Positions 48,399 to 59,237 of a stretch of DNA of 64,000 bases are shown here, piece by piece. Both the position numbers and the translations under genes were made by a program. The stretch spans positions 39,411,192 to 39,475,191 of the forward strand of contig NC_068566.1 of assembly GCF_025698545.1 (NCBI RefSeq), written 5' to 3'. The first letter of the stretch is position 1, and every line of letters starts with the position of its first letter. The DNA is from Gossypium raimondii. Lineage: Eukaryota; Streptophyta; Magnoliopsida; Malvales; Malvaceae. The notes under the pieces are model-generated. The model was given only the letters and a program-made list of their open reading frames with translations, ran no database searches and had not been told where the DNA came from.

Positions 48399-50706
48399 TG
48401 TTGACACCATTTTTTTTGCTAAAACGGGGTCGACTTGGATTTTGAAAATAAAAAAAATGAACATGGGAGTCGCCACCAATCCTTTTTTGATAAGGTGTGA
48501 TTGGTTCACCTTGAAAAGTGGTTGTTTTTAATAAACGATTTGATTTTATTAAAACAACGAATTTGGTCTACGAAATTTAGAAGAACGGGTTCGGGAGTCG
48601 ATTACGTACAAGGAAGGATTAGCACCCTCGTACCGCCCAAAATTGGTACCTAGTTGATTACTTAATGTCTTGGTGTCGAAAATTAAAAAACTCGAAAAAA
48701 ATTTAAAAATACGATCCCTCTTTATATTGTGTTATTTTAAAATTACTCGAATAAATCAAATGGAAAATGCCTCCTTATCTCGAAGTAACAAGATGTCACA
48801 TCCAGTAAGTTAGGACACAACACCTCGTATTTTGAGAGTAAGATTGCCTTTCACTTTTTATTTAAACCTTATTCGTTTTAATTTTAAAAGGATATTCGAT
48901 TATTTAGGATCAACGTAAAAAAAATCGAAGCCCAGTAAGTTAGGGCACGATTTCTCAAATTTTCTAAATACGGAATATTGCCTTTATTTTTAAATTTTTA
49001 TGTGTTTGGAAATTTAAAAGGATATTTTGCTATTTAGGTTTAACGAGAAAATCGGGACCCAGTAAGTTAAGGTACAATTTCTCGAATTTCCAAAATGCAA
49101 AATATTGCCTTATTTGAAATTTGTTTCGAATTTGGGTAAAAGAATAGCGAAATGTAAAAAACAAATACACGTTTAATTCATTAGTCTTTAGAGAAATCGT
49201 TTAATACGTAAATGGAATTATACGTGGCTAAATACAATAGTACGACATACATTTGAAATAGCCATGACATAATGTACATAATAAAATGTAACATGCATAA
49301 CAGTGTCACTCATGAATCACAAGGTTAACAAACACAAACAATAATAAGAATAATGTTAACGATAACACAAGTAATAATAATAACTATATGAGTAACATGC
49401 CCAACAACAACAATAATAATAAACTACAATAAAGAAGATATAAAGGAATCCAACGTTAAAAAATTGAAGATTAGCAAGTAATTAGATAATGAAATGATAG
49501 TAATGACAATGACATATATAAAATACACAAACTAATACATATAAAATAACAATAAATAAAATAAATAATGATGTAAGTTTGATTAAAAATTAAAAAATAA
49601 TTAAATACAAAATATTAATTGAATTATTTAATAAAACTATTTTTTTAAATATATATATAAATAGAAGTAATAAAAAACAATAAATAGGCAAGATAAAAAA
49701 GGAAATAATAAAACAAGTCGGGGACCGAATTGAAGTCAGGCCAAAAATCGGAGTTTAAATTGTAAATAAATGAAATAGGTTGCTAGGGGACTGAAATAAA
49801 TTGCGCTGAGGACATGGGGGACCGATTATGCAATATCCCTGTCCCTTATGCGCATTGCTTTCCGCAAGACCAGATTGGAACAGGCGCAAAATTATGTGTC
49901 AAAAATAGAAAATAATAAAAAGGTCAGATTGCACCTCAGCGCCAGATGGAGGGATCGAATGCGCAAATTACCCATTAGGGCAAAGAGGTGCAGGTCACCC
50001 CCTTCAAACGGCGCCGTTTTGCTTAGTGCATTTAAGCAAAATTTCCATTCTAGCCTTTGTCCTCTTTTTTTCTTTTCTTAGTTTCAAAGCCTTTCCCCCT
50101 TTTCTTTCAAGCACCCGACCCTTGGGTTTCTTATCCCCTGAGCGCCACCGCCACAGCCATAAAGACCGGTGGCCGACGATGAAGGAGAGACCCCCCGGCG
50201 GCATGGTCACGGCCAACTCCGGTGAGTTTCTCTTCCCCTTATTTTTGCTTTTGATTTTTTTATTATAGTTATTTAAAATAGATTTGCAAAAGAAGGAAAA
50301 ATAAAATAAAAATAAAATAAGATAACAAATAAATAAATAAATAAGGAAAAACGAAGAGGAAATAACAAGGATTCCACCTTTTTAAAATTTCTATTCGGCT
50401 TTTGATTTCTGATGTGAGTAAAAAAATACCAAGATTAGATCCAGGTTTTTATAGACTTATACAACTATTAATAAATTTTTTATCTGCCTATATTTGTCAT
50501 TACTGTTGGCATGCTCCTGTTATTGCATTTAATTTGCAGAAGTTTCAAGGCCAACGGTGGTGGCAGAGGCATGCGTGAGGAGGCTGGCGGCTAGGGGTGT
50601 CAGACGCGTGGGAAAGCTAGGGTTTCCTGCTGCAATTTTTTAATTTGGTTGGGCTTTAGGTGTAGGTGTTTATTTTTTACTGGGCCAGCAAATTTGGGCT
50701 TCTACA
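48399..50706 (-). repeat. 5' LTR (right) of the Tat-like element
   Basis: 2308 bp, TGTTGACACC...CTTCTACA, closely matching the left LTR over its length with scattered substitutions and small indels. The close match suggests a fairly recent insertion despite the damaged coding region. Confidence 0.93.
50179..50643 (+). other. Two-exon ORF antisense within the right LTR
   Basis: Same structure as at 35,879: ATG at 50,179, donor after 50,221, acceptor before 50,540. Exon 2 is open to TAA at 50,641-50,643, so the frame survives although the ~50-bp deletion changes the C terminus. The palindrome AAACGGCGCCGTTTTG lies about 175 bases upstream. Confidence 0.42.
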
Positions 50707-50796
50707 ATATACATATATTCATTAATTATAAAATATGTGTTAAAAATATAAGTAGGTAGTTAAACATTTTGAAAATAAATAAAAATAAATAGATAC

Positions 50797-50836
<40 letters not shown>

Positions 50837-51007
50837 GAACATTCATTAGAAAAAAATAAATATGTATACATGTACACATAAAATATATAAAAATAATTAA
50901 ATAATATTTACATTATCAATTTTAATTATAAAAATATGTGTATATATATTATAAAATGAATGCGTGCATAAATATAGAAATGATAATAATAAATAATAAC
51001 AAGAATG

Positions 51008-51052
<45 letters not shown>

Positions 51053-52180
51053 TTAACAATAATATAATAAATAAATAATGGTATAACATAATTATGATAA
51101 TAACACTAAAAAATAATTAAATAATAAAATAGCTAAAAAAAAGACTAAATTGAACTTAAAAACGAAAAAATGGGGTAGATTCGCAATAAATTAAAAGACA
51201 GGACTAACTTGAATGCGCTAACAACAACGGAGGGCTAAAAGGGAAATTAATCCTGCCCTGCAAAATGCTGCGCAGTGACGGACCAAATTGAAACAAAAAT
51301 GAAATATGCGGCTAAATTTTAAAAAGAACAAAATGGGTTTGATTGTAGTGCGTCGCAAAAAGAAGTGGCTAATTGAGAAAATTTCCCCTTTATGCCAGAA
51401 CGCGCGGACCTGACCCCCCTCAAACGGCACCGTTTTGCTAACGTGATTTAAAACAGTTTTTCCTTAAAAAAAACATGCTTGCTGCAGTAAGAAGAAAAAA
51501 ATTAAAAAAATAAGAACTCTCTGCTAGGGTTTTTCAACCCCAGCTCTTAAATGTCGTCGTTCTCAGGCGAGCCGATCCCCAGCGCTCCGTCAAGCTCCGA
51601 TCTGAGCGAGGCGGACGGAGTTTCGACGGCGAATCCTCGAAGGTATTACCCCTCTCCTCTTTTATATTATTATTTTACAAAATAAGAAAAAATCGACAAG
51701 AATAGAAAAAAAAATAGAAAACGCGATTCACCTTTAAACTTTGATTCTTTTTCTCTCTTATTTTTAGTATCTGTCCCCTATTTGAACTCTCTGTGTTGCA
51801 AAAATAATAGCTTTCTTTTTTATTGATTTTCGGCTCTCGTATACAATACATCCATGGCTTTTTTATAGCCGAATCGAACCATGTAAAGAAGAAACTAATT
51901 TCTTTTTATTTGATTTGTGAATCTTTGATTTTGTTTCTTTTTTTTTTTGTGTGTTTATTTGCTGTGCAGGTGAAGATCCGGGGCTGTGGTGCTTGGAGGG
52001 CATGGTTGCGGCGGCTGAAGATTAGAAACCCTAGGGTTTCTGATGATTTTGGGCCATCGCAATTTGGGCCTTTGTTTTATTCTGGGTTTGGGTCATATAG
52101 GCCTGTTTGTAATTTGGATTTGGTTTTGTAAAAAAAAAAAGAATTGTTTATTAGGGGCCGGGTAAAATTTAGGTATTACA
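50707..52180 (-). mobile_element. Old solo LTR, right part
   Basis: Starts with the ATATA duplication of the nested element and ends TTAGGTATTACA at 52,180, followed by GTAGT (52,181-52,185), the same target duplication as at 33,025. Without the insert the LTR is about 2.53 kb. No internal element region follows on either side, so it is a solo LTR left by LTR-LTR recombination. It contains (AT)n at 50,799-50,833 and (AAT)n at 51,006-51,051. Confidence 0.88.
51551..51642 (+). other. Antisense exon-like ORF start in the old LTR
   Basis: ATG at 51,551 opens MSSFSGEPIPSAPSSSDLSE and further codons up to a GT donor at 51,643. A plausible acceptor (TGTGCAG) is at 51,969, after an intron of about 327 bases. 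The layout, including AAACGGCACCGTTTTG about 130 bases upstream, matches the antisense unit of the younger LTR although the exon sequence differs. Joining to that acceptor gives an early stop. Confidence 0.4.
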
Positions 52181-52185
52181 GTAGT

Positions 52186-54809
52186 CATTAATTCTTTTTG
52201 GTTAAATTTAACTATAGTCATGTATCATATCTACAATTGTAGATTTAGGCTATATTCTCTAACGGGTCATTCTAAGTCTTTATATTTTTTAATTTTAAAA
52301 TTTACGTCTTAATGCAAATAATAGTAATTACTTCATTAATTAAATTTTAGTTAGTAATATGAGTAATATGTGGATCTTCTTGCCTTTAATTTTGTATTAA
52401 TATTACATTTTCATATATTAGTTCTAAAATTTACATCTTTTATTAGTATTTCATTTCCATGTATAACCTTTATTAACATTTCGTTTTCATCTATTAGTTT
52501 TAATTTATTGGAATAAAACTTACTATTTTTATGTGAAAATAATGTATACAACATATTTTTGGAAAAGATTCATCTAACAAAAAGAGAGATTTGGAAGAAA
52601 AAAAAGATGAGCTTTTTAAAAATAATTTGAAGAAAATTGAATGAAACTTTAGGTCTCCATTAAAATTTGAATAAATAAGTTTACTTCAACAAATTAAGTA
52701 CATTAAACATAAATTATATACATCTTATTTTTAAAATAAAATAAAAATTATATACACAAGCTCAGAAAATGATTATATATGTAAGAACTATGTCATGTGG
52801 GCATTAGATCATGTAGCTAAATTGAGTTTTTTTTTAATTAAAAAGGGCTGAATGATAAAATCTTTTAAAAGATTATGGATGGTGAATAAATTTTTGAAAA
52901 GTCAGGGATGAATAATCGAAAATTTAAAATTTTATGATGAGAAATGAAATATTAATAAAGATTGAGGGTGATAAATACAATTTTCAAAGGTTGTGGATGA
53001 AAATGAAACATTGATAAAAGGTTGTGGATAACTAGTGAATTTTAATAATTTATCTTTGATTTACTAAAAAAAAAAAACAGAGATTGTGATTCATTAGAAA
53101 AGAGAAGACACATGAGGAAGAAAGTAGTGCTGGAAAAAGTGATTTGTGAAAGAAAATTTAGAAGGAAGTGGGCTATGGATGACATTTTTGTACATATTAT
53201 CGGTTATTGATTCTAACATCATTACGTTAATTAAATATTAACTAAAGTTCTCAATTAATCCATCTTCTAACAAAAGTAGAAGGAGAGAATGAAGTTTTCT
53301 ATATTATTTTCGATGCCTTCTTTAGGCTTCTTCTTTCTTTATTTATAAGTAAATTCTAAAACTCTAATTAATTTCTTTTAAATCCCACAGTTTTTTTCTA
53401 AGGATCCTGTCTCTTCATAAACATGGTTACTTCCACGTTGTAATGTCTTGTCATATCATTAATTTTTCCAAAAAAGATAATTTTATTATTTATATAACCA
53501 AAAATATTATTTTTATTTTTAATGTATAATGTTATATGGGCATTGTCATATGACTTGTAACAATTGATACAAGTTATATTGTGATGTCATCTAGCTATTG
53601 GTGAATTGTAATTGAGTAGAAAAAGTGGATGATTTTGATAGTTGGACCTCTCAAATAGTGAAGTGATGGTGTTTGTAAGTTATATTACTATTTGCTACTA
53701 TTATTATGTATTATGCATTACTATTTTACAATGATTAATCTTTGTATTAAGAAATATACTATTAATATTTGCTCATCCAATTAATCCTTTTATTTTTCAA
53801 AACATTTACAATTTTAAAACATGAATTTTCGGGACTTGGAAATTTATATAATTTAAAGGCTTATGGGTGCAAAAGTCCAATTTTTTTAAAAAATTGTACT
53901 TAAGCCCTACTTTTATAAAAAAATTAAAATTAATAAAAGCTATAAATATTATAAAATTTTAATAAAATTCAAATATTAAAATTTATTAAAATATGAAAAA
54001 TATAAAATTTTATAAAAATCATAAAAATTTTAAAATATATAGAAATATAAACTTTTATAAAAATTTATAAAGTCGTAAGAAAATTATACAAAATGTAAAG
54101 AAATATAAATTTCATAAAAAATTATAAAATTATCGTACCAAAGGAAGCATTTTATAATTTTTCTATAACATTATTGATTTTAATTTTTATCATCTTTTAC
54201 CATATGTCACGTTTGTGTTGTAACACATGATAACTTTAATTGAAAAAAAACTACTGGTTGTTACTTTTTTATGATTTTTATAAAAATTTAATTTTTAATA
54301 AAATTTTAATTTTAATAAAATTTAATCATTTTATAATATTTTTTATCTTTTATAATTTTTTCTAACTTTTAATAAGAGCAAGGGCTTAATTGTTTTTTCA
54401 AAATTTTGAAATTTTTTGATGCATTTTGAAAGCTCAAATACTCAATTGAGTGGAAAAAAACCAATAGTTTAATTAATTTTTTAATGAATTTTTAGAGTTG
54501 AAGTGCTCAATTTATTGCAAAAAGAAATATTGAATTATTTTTAAAAAGTTTAAGGACTAATTTAACTTCTAAAATTAATGTTACAATAATGATGACGTTT
54601 ATAAATGTATTAAAAAAATTTCATTTTCTCTAATTTCTCTATTAAACAGTTTCGAGGAGGATTATAATTTTAAAATAAAATATAATTAAAAATCTTTAAG
54701 TGTTTCTTCCTTTAGACATTGCCCATTTGATTATATGTAATCAAACAGGTAAAAAATTGCAGTTAAAAAAACACACACAGAACCACTCTAACCCTCTCAC
54801 GATTACAAC
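52186..54809. other. AT-rich spacer without a gene
   Basis: No coding feature. 52,840-53,050 has weakly repeated phrases ('aaaagattgtggatg', 'gatgagaaatgaaa'). A dispersed repeat follows at 53,930-54,560. Confidence 0.5.
53930..54560. repeat. Dispersed repeat shared with 19.9-20.6 kb
   Basis: Shares with 20,200-20,640 the words 'ttttaccatatgtcac', 'gataactttaa' and, at the end, 'gatgcattttgaaagctcaa' against 'gatgcgttttgagagttcaa', in the same order and orientation. Non-coding and AT-rich; family unknown. Confidence 0.55.
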
Positions 54810-54812
54810 TTT

Positions 54813-54962
54813 GGGTGAGTTTGGATGAGCGGTGTGTTTACTTGCGGTTAGTGTAAAAACAGCAGTGGCGGTGAGATTAGATACTGTAGTGATACTGTAG
54901 CATGAGATAAAAAGTAAGCTAAACGCACCGCATCGCACCCAATCTTTCATCCAAACCCACCC
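54813..54962. mobile_element. MITE, about 150 bp
   Basis: Imperfect terminal inverted repeats GGGTGAGTTTGGATGAG and TTCATCCAAACCCACCC, with TTT on each side (54,810-54,812 and 54,963-54,965) as a possible 3-bp target duplication. The GGG...GTTTGGATG terminus recalls Tourist/PIF-Harbinger MITEs, although the target there is usually TAA/TTA. Confidence 0.7.
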
Positions 54963-55179
54963 TTTGTTCCCCTCCACTGCTCTCCATTTCTTTTATTATG
55001 TTTTCACGATGGCTTCACTCAGTCCAAAAAGATTTTTAGGGTTTTGTTTGACCTGCAATTTATAAAAAAAAATTGAAAATCGTAGCTTGATATGTCATTA
55101 CCACTGCGATCAAAACTCCTTATTCTCTCTCTTCCAGGTTCAATTTATGGATCGATATTGTTTTGCTAATGATTTATAG

Positions 55180-55299
55180 CATATTTCAATAACGGTGGAG
55201 GAACAATTCTTTTTGAAAGCGGTTAGGAAAGAATGCCTGTGGGAGAATTTGCCCAAACGGCTTCAAGCCATTTATAACTTCCAAGAAGAATGGCACAAG
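55180..55299 (+). pseudogene. FAM91-like first exon fragment, interrupted by a retroelement
   Basis: Reads TVEEQFFLKAVRKECLWENL, then PKRLQAIYNFQEEWHK. Plant FAM91-type proteins begin with a very similar stretch (EEQ...KAIREECPWENLPKRLQ...EEWHRR), as far as I recall. FAM91 proteins act in vesicle tethering at the trans-Golgi in animals. The usual start ATG is missing, and the codon upstream in frame is a stop. The exon is cut by the LTR element at 55,300 and its last bases reappear at 58,695-58,700 before a GT donor. No second exon (TEHCIKKRLQW-type) was found downstream. So this is an isolated dead exon. Confidence 0.65.
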
Positions 55300-55933
55300 T
55301 GTCACGGGCCAAAGTGCAAAGCCCGTGACCGTTGCACAAGATGCGCCCCATGGAGGTCTATCAATTAGATGAGGAACATTTAGCCCACGAGAGCTGGCCC
55401 GATTCAGAGAACTATTGGAGAAGCCTGTCAAATTGAAGCCTGGTTGGCCCGATAATGAAGACATGGCAACTTAGGCTAATATGGTAACTAATCTTAGAAG
55501 ATAGAGAGAATCATATCTTGTAAAGATTAGATTAGATTTGATATGACATATCTTGTAAATCCCTAAAATAAAGGGATATGGTTAATCTCGCCCGTCGATG
55601 TAAATGTATCTTGACTGTCAGTTTTGGGGGAGCTCAACTATAAATAGAGAGCCTCCCCCTTATTTGTACTCATTCCATTGTATGTTAAATTCTTAAGAGT
55701 AATAGAATTCTGAGAGCATTTACTCAAACACCTTATGTGTATTCTTTTCTGTGGCTTTCTATTGTTCTTTGGTTTAGCTTCTTTTGGCATAAATCGCTTT
55801 CGCTCTTCAATTGGTGCCTTGGAGGAGTTCTTAAAGAATCCTCACTTGAGTAAAGGCTGACTTAAAAGAGTTTGGACGAACGGATCTTCTAAGGCCGCAC
55901 GGAGCGCGAGACAAAAACTCTAGACCCATGACA
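55300..55933 (+). repeat. 5' LTR of the TR-GAG-like element
   Basis: TGTCACGGGCC...CCATGACA. It contains a segment of about 50 bp ('attagatttgatatgacata' region, 55,525-55,575) that the right LTR lacks. Confidence 0.9.
55638..55647 (+). promoter_or_regulatory. TATA box in the 5' LTR
   Basis: CTATAAATAG, a strong match to the plant TATA consensus. It is kept in the right LTR at 58,399-58,408. Transcription would start about 30 bases downstream, near 55,675. Confidence 0.75.
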
Positions 55934-55934
55934 A

Positions 55935-55947
55935 TTGGTATCAGAGC
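55935..55947 (+). other. Primer-binding site, initiator tRNA-Met
   Basis: TTGGTATCAGAGC directly follows the left LTR, an exact match to the common plant initiator-Met primer site. Confidence 0.88.
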
Positions 55948-55971
55948 TTTTAGTTTGAAGGCACTGTTGGG

Positions 55972-57024
55972 ATGTCGAAAGAAGTTTTTGGTCAGAGTGA
56001 GCTAATAGAGACCCGAGGAAGGACCAGAAAAGCGAGTCGATTAAGGGACTTATTGTCAGCTTTGCAGGATCGAGTCGTCACTCTCGAGGAGTCCATGGAA
56101 GACGTCAAGGAGAGGATCGGCGATGTCGATAATAGACACAATGATGGGTTGCGAACATTGTAAGAGGAGCTCAAGGAATTTGTGTGGGATATTATCAGTT
56201 CCTCAGAGAATAAACTGGTTGGAAAGGACGATGCTCTCGAGGCTATGGTGACAGCTTTGAAGGAGGAGATCAATGAGCTTAAGGGGGAGCTCAAGATTTT
56301 CAACGCTGCCATAGGGAATGGAATGTAGGCTTCAAAGTCGAAGCCACAAGCAATGGATGTGCCCAAGCCAAAGGCGTTTAAAGGGCCAATGTCTGCAAGT
56401 GAAGTGGACAACTTTTTTTGGGCCATAGAGCAATACTTCCGTACGATGAACATCGAGGATGATGTCACAAAGGTAAACATTGTTGCTATGTATTTCACTG
56501 ACGTTGCTTTATTATGGTGGCGACGTAGGTCCACTGATGTGAGACGTGGTGGAACCGAGATTGGGACTTGGAAAGAGTTTCAAAATAAATTTAAAGCACA
56601 GTTTTACCCCGAGTATACCGATGATGAAGCTCGAGCAAAGTTGCGACGGCTAACGTAAGGAGGCACGATTAGGGAGTATGTGCGGGAATTCAGTGAACTC
56701 ATGCTCCAAATCTCTAATTTGAGCGAGAATGAAGCATTTTTCTCCTTTACAGATGGGCTGAAATCATGAGCGAAGCAAGAATTGAAACGTCGAGGAGTTC
56801 AGGAACTTACCAATGCCATGATGGTAGCGGAGTCCATCGTGGAACTTGCTCCGAGAATGGACAGGTTTGAATTTTCCAAGCCCAACAAGAGGGGCAATAC
56901 TGGGTACTATGAGGAGGATGAAGAGGGACAAAGCTATGATGGCAACGGTAGTAGCATCGATGGTGATGATAGGAAACCACGAAATAGGAAGTGGAGACCT
57001 AATAGCCCGAAAGAAAAAAGGTGA
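55972..57024 (+). pseudogene. Gag of the TR-GAG-like element, with in-frame stops
   Basis: One frame runs through: an N-terminal coiled-coil part (LSALQDRVVTLEESMEDVKE), the capsid-type core (DVALLWWRRRSTDV, TWKEFQNKFKAQFYPEYTDD, REYVREFSELMLQISNLSE) and a charged tail. Four in-frame stops occur (about 56,161, 56,326, 56,656 and 56,767). At least two lie where Gln is likely (TAG, TAA). The capsid core resembles the Gypsy retrotransposon gag family. No CCHC knuckle was seen. Confidence 0.82.
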
Positions 57025-57692
57025 AACATATTGAGGGAAAGCCATCGAGGGTCAATTCGATGGTGCTCATTCCTAAGAAGAGGAATGGTAAAGAAGGGTT
57101 GATGTTTGTAGACATCAACATTGCGGGTCAGAAGCGGAGTGCTCTTATTGATACGGGAGCATCGAACTTTTTCATATCGGAAAAGGCTGTAAGGAAGCTT
57201 GGTCTGTCGATTAAGAAATCGAATAAGAAGATCAAGACAGTAAATTCCGAGGAAGCCCCAACTGTGAGAGTAGTTCAGGGTGTAGAGCTACAAATCTGTA
57301 AATGGAAGGGCAAGGAAGACTTTGAGGTAATCCAATTAGATGATTACGATTATGTACTTGGCTTAAACTTCCTTGACAGGATTCAGACAGTTCTGTATCC
57401 ATGGGCCGATCAAATTTATATTATCACCGGTCTGTTAACAAAGATTGTTGTGCCGGTGCATCGAGATATGAAAGTGGGGGCAAAGGTGTTGTCGTCAATC
57501 CAACTAGTCGAGGATGTTTCGTATGAGAGGAACATTGACTCGATAGAACGGGTAGTTACGAAAGCTCCTTCAGAAGTGTTAGTGGCGCAAGAGTTCGATA
57601 TGAAGCCTATAGATTCGACTATGGGGCCGACACCTTTGGGAAAGGTGGGTTGTGCATCAGGCTTCAAGAAAAAGAGAGCGATACGAAAATAG
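57021..57692 (+). CDS. Aspartic protease ORF of the TR-GAG-like element
   Basis: 223 codons, in a different frame from Gag and overlapping its end by four bases, so a frameshift or re-start would be needed. The protease fold is clear: LMFVDINIAGQKRSALIDTG followed by ASNFFIS (catalytic DTG), then VNSEEAPTVRVVQGVELQI and YDYVLGLNFLDRI. It is open and without lesion. The C-terminal ~80 residues have no known domain. After 57,692 the remaining ~400 bases show a further broken frame but no reverse transcriptase motif. Confidence 0.82.
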   Translation: MKHIEGKPSRVNSMVLIPKKRNGKEGLMFVDINIAGQKRSALIDTGASNFFISEKAVRKLGLSIKKSNKKIKTVNSEEAPTVRVVQGVELQICKWKGKEDFEVIQLDDYDYVLGLNFLDRIQTVLYPWADQIYIITGLLTKIVVPVHRDMKVGAKVLSSIQLVEDVSYERNIDSIERVVTKAPSEVLVAQEFDMKPIDSTMGPTPLGKVGCASGFKKKRAIRK

Positions 57693-58090
57693 TCGGGACA
57701 AGTAAATGTTGCGAGTAAGGTACATTGTGAACACGTTGATAGTGTTTTGAATTCTGACTTGTTGGCTTGGCAAGGTCGTAGGGGCCCTTTCAAAGTTCGT
57801 GAGCAAGGAGGCCAAGGGACTGTGGGCAATACGAAGCCAAGATGTGAGAATCGAGATGATTCAAGAGAGAATAAGTCAAAGTTGAGGCAAGTAAGAGCGG
57901 AGACTTCTTACCAACAAGATGTACCAACGAGTGCAACGGTTCAAGCGAAGACGCGACGGAAGCTGAGGTAAAGGTTCCGAAAGAATGAACAACCTGATCG
58001 CAAGGCAAGTCAGGAAGAAGCCAAGGCAACGAGAGGGTTCAAAGGCGAATCAAGTCAGTGCCATTTAGAAGTCGCAACGAGGGCGTTGCG

Positions 58091-58108
58091 GAAATGGGTG
58101 GGGTAGAA
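58091..58108 (+). other. Polypurine tract of the TR-GAG-like element
   Basis: GGAAATGGGTGGGGTAGAA directly before the right LTR. Confidence 0.75.
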
Positions 58109-58694
58109 TGTCACGGGCCAAAGTGCAAAGCCCGTGACCGTTACACAAGATGCGCCCCATGGAGGTCTATCGATTAGATGGGGAACATTTAGCCCACGAG
58201 AGCTAGCCCGATTCAGAGAACTATTGGAGAAGTCTGTCAAATTGAAGCCTGGTTGGCCCGATAGTGAATACATTGAAACTTAGGCTAATATGGTAACTAA
58301 TCTTAGAAGACAGAGGGAATCATATCTTGTAAAGAGATATGGTTAATCTCGTCCGTCGATGTAAATGTATCTTGACTGTCAGTTTTGGGGGAGCTCAACT
58401 ATAAATAGAGAGCCTCCCCCTCATTTGTACTCATTCAATTGTATGTTGAATTCTTAAGAGTAATAGAATTCTGAGAGCATTTACTCAAACACCTTATGTG
58501 CATTCTTTTCTGTGGCTTTCTATTGTTTTTTGGTTTAGCTTCTTTTGGCATAAATTGCTTCTGCTCTTCAATTGGTGCCTTGGAGGAGTTCTTAAGGAAT
58601 CCTCACTTGAGTAAAGGTTGACTTAGGCGAGTTTGGACGAACGGATCGCCTAAGGCCGCACGGATCACGAAACGAGAACTCTAGTCCCATGACA
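58109..58694 (+). repeat. 3' LTR of the TR-GAG-like element
   Basis: Same ends as the left LTR and high similarity, with one larger deletion near 58,335 and scattered substitutions, including changes at CG positions typical of methylation decay. Confidence 0.9.
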
Positions 58695-58700
58695 CAAGAG
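58695..58700 (+). pseudogene. Last bases of the FAM91-like exon after the insertion
   Basis: CAAGAG, of which CAAG is the duplicated target. It is followed by the donor GTTAGT, which closes the exon started at 55,180. Confidence 0.55.
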
Positions 58701-59193
58701 GTTAGTTTTGACTTTGCCGCTTACTCTTTGTCTTTTACCTTTTAAAGTGCAGTTGTAAGGATCATTTAGTTTGTATCTTTGAAAAACTTCATTGTTTTTC
58801 TAAGAGAGAAATATAGGATAAAATTTAGCAAACGAGGAAATACTCATTTCATGCTTGTAATATTATAGATGGAAGTTAACCTTACGGTGAGCGAATTTGG
58901 GAAAGAGCTTTTAAAACTAATTAGAAGTAAAAAGAACTATATTAGTATGATGGTCAGGGTCAATGATAGAATTTAACCTAAAAGATTTTATTAAGTTATT
59001 GATTTCATATTCTCCCAACTAAATAAAAGAATCTTCAAATTCTATAAACTAATATATATATATATATATATATATATCATTGTCAATAGTGTTAACTAAT
59101 ATAAAAAGCCACAAATATTAGGAGGAAATTAACAAATTCGAATGTAGGTTTTATCTTGTTGATTGATTTAATTCGATTGATTTGATTCTAACC

Positions 59194-59237
<44 letters not shown>

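Larger units (their letters stand above)
34093..50706 (-). mobile_element. Tat/Ogre-like Ty3/Gypsy retrotransposon, complete but decayed
   Basis: Full-length element of 16.6 kb with two LTRs of about 2.3 kb (TGTTGACACC...CTTCTACA) and a perfect 5-bp target duplication ATATA (34,088-34,092 and 50,707-50,711). Minus-strand order is an extra upstream ORF, gag, protease, reverse transcriptase, RNase H of the second ('archaeal') type, integrase, then a tandem-repeat 3' region. The extra ORF, second RNase H and absence of a chromodomain indicate the Tat/Ogre lineage. Stops and frame changes occur throughout, so it is not autonomous. It sits inside an older solo LTR of a related family. Confidence 0.93.
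55300..58694 (+). mobile_element. Gag-protease-only LTR retroelement (TR-GAG-like)
   Basis: LTRs of 634 and 586 bp start TGTCACGGGCC and end CCATGACA. A primer site for initiator tRNA-Met follows the left LTR and a polypurine tract precedes the right one. CAAG is repeated on each side (55,296-55,299 and 58,695-58,698), or ACAAG if the final A of the LTR is shared. The 2175-bp inner part encodes only Gag and an aspartic protease. There is no reverse transcriptase, RNase H or integrase, so the element depends on a partner. Confidence 0.88.
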
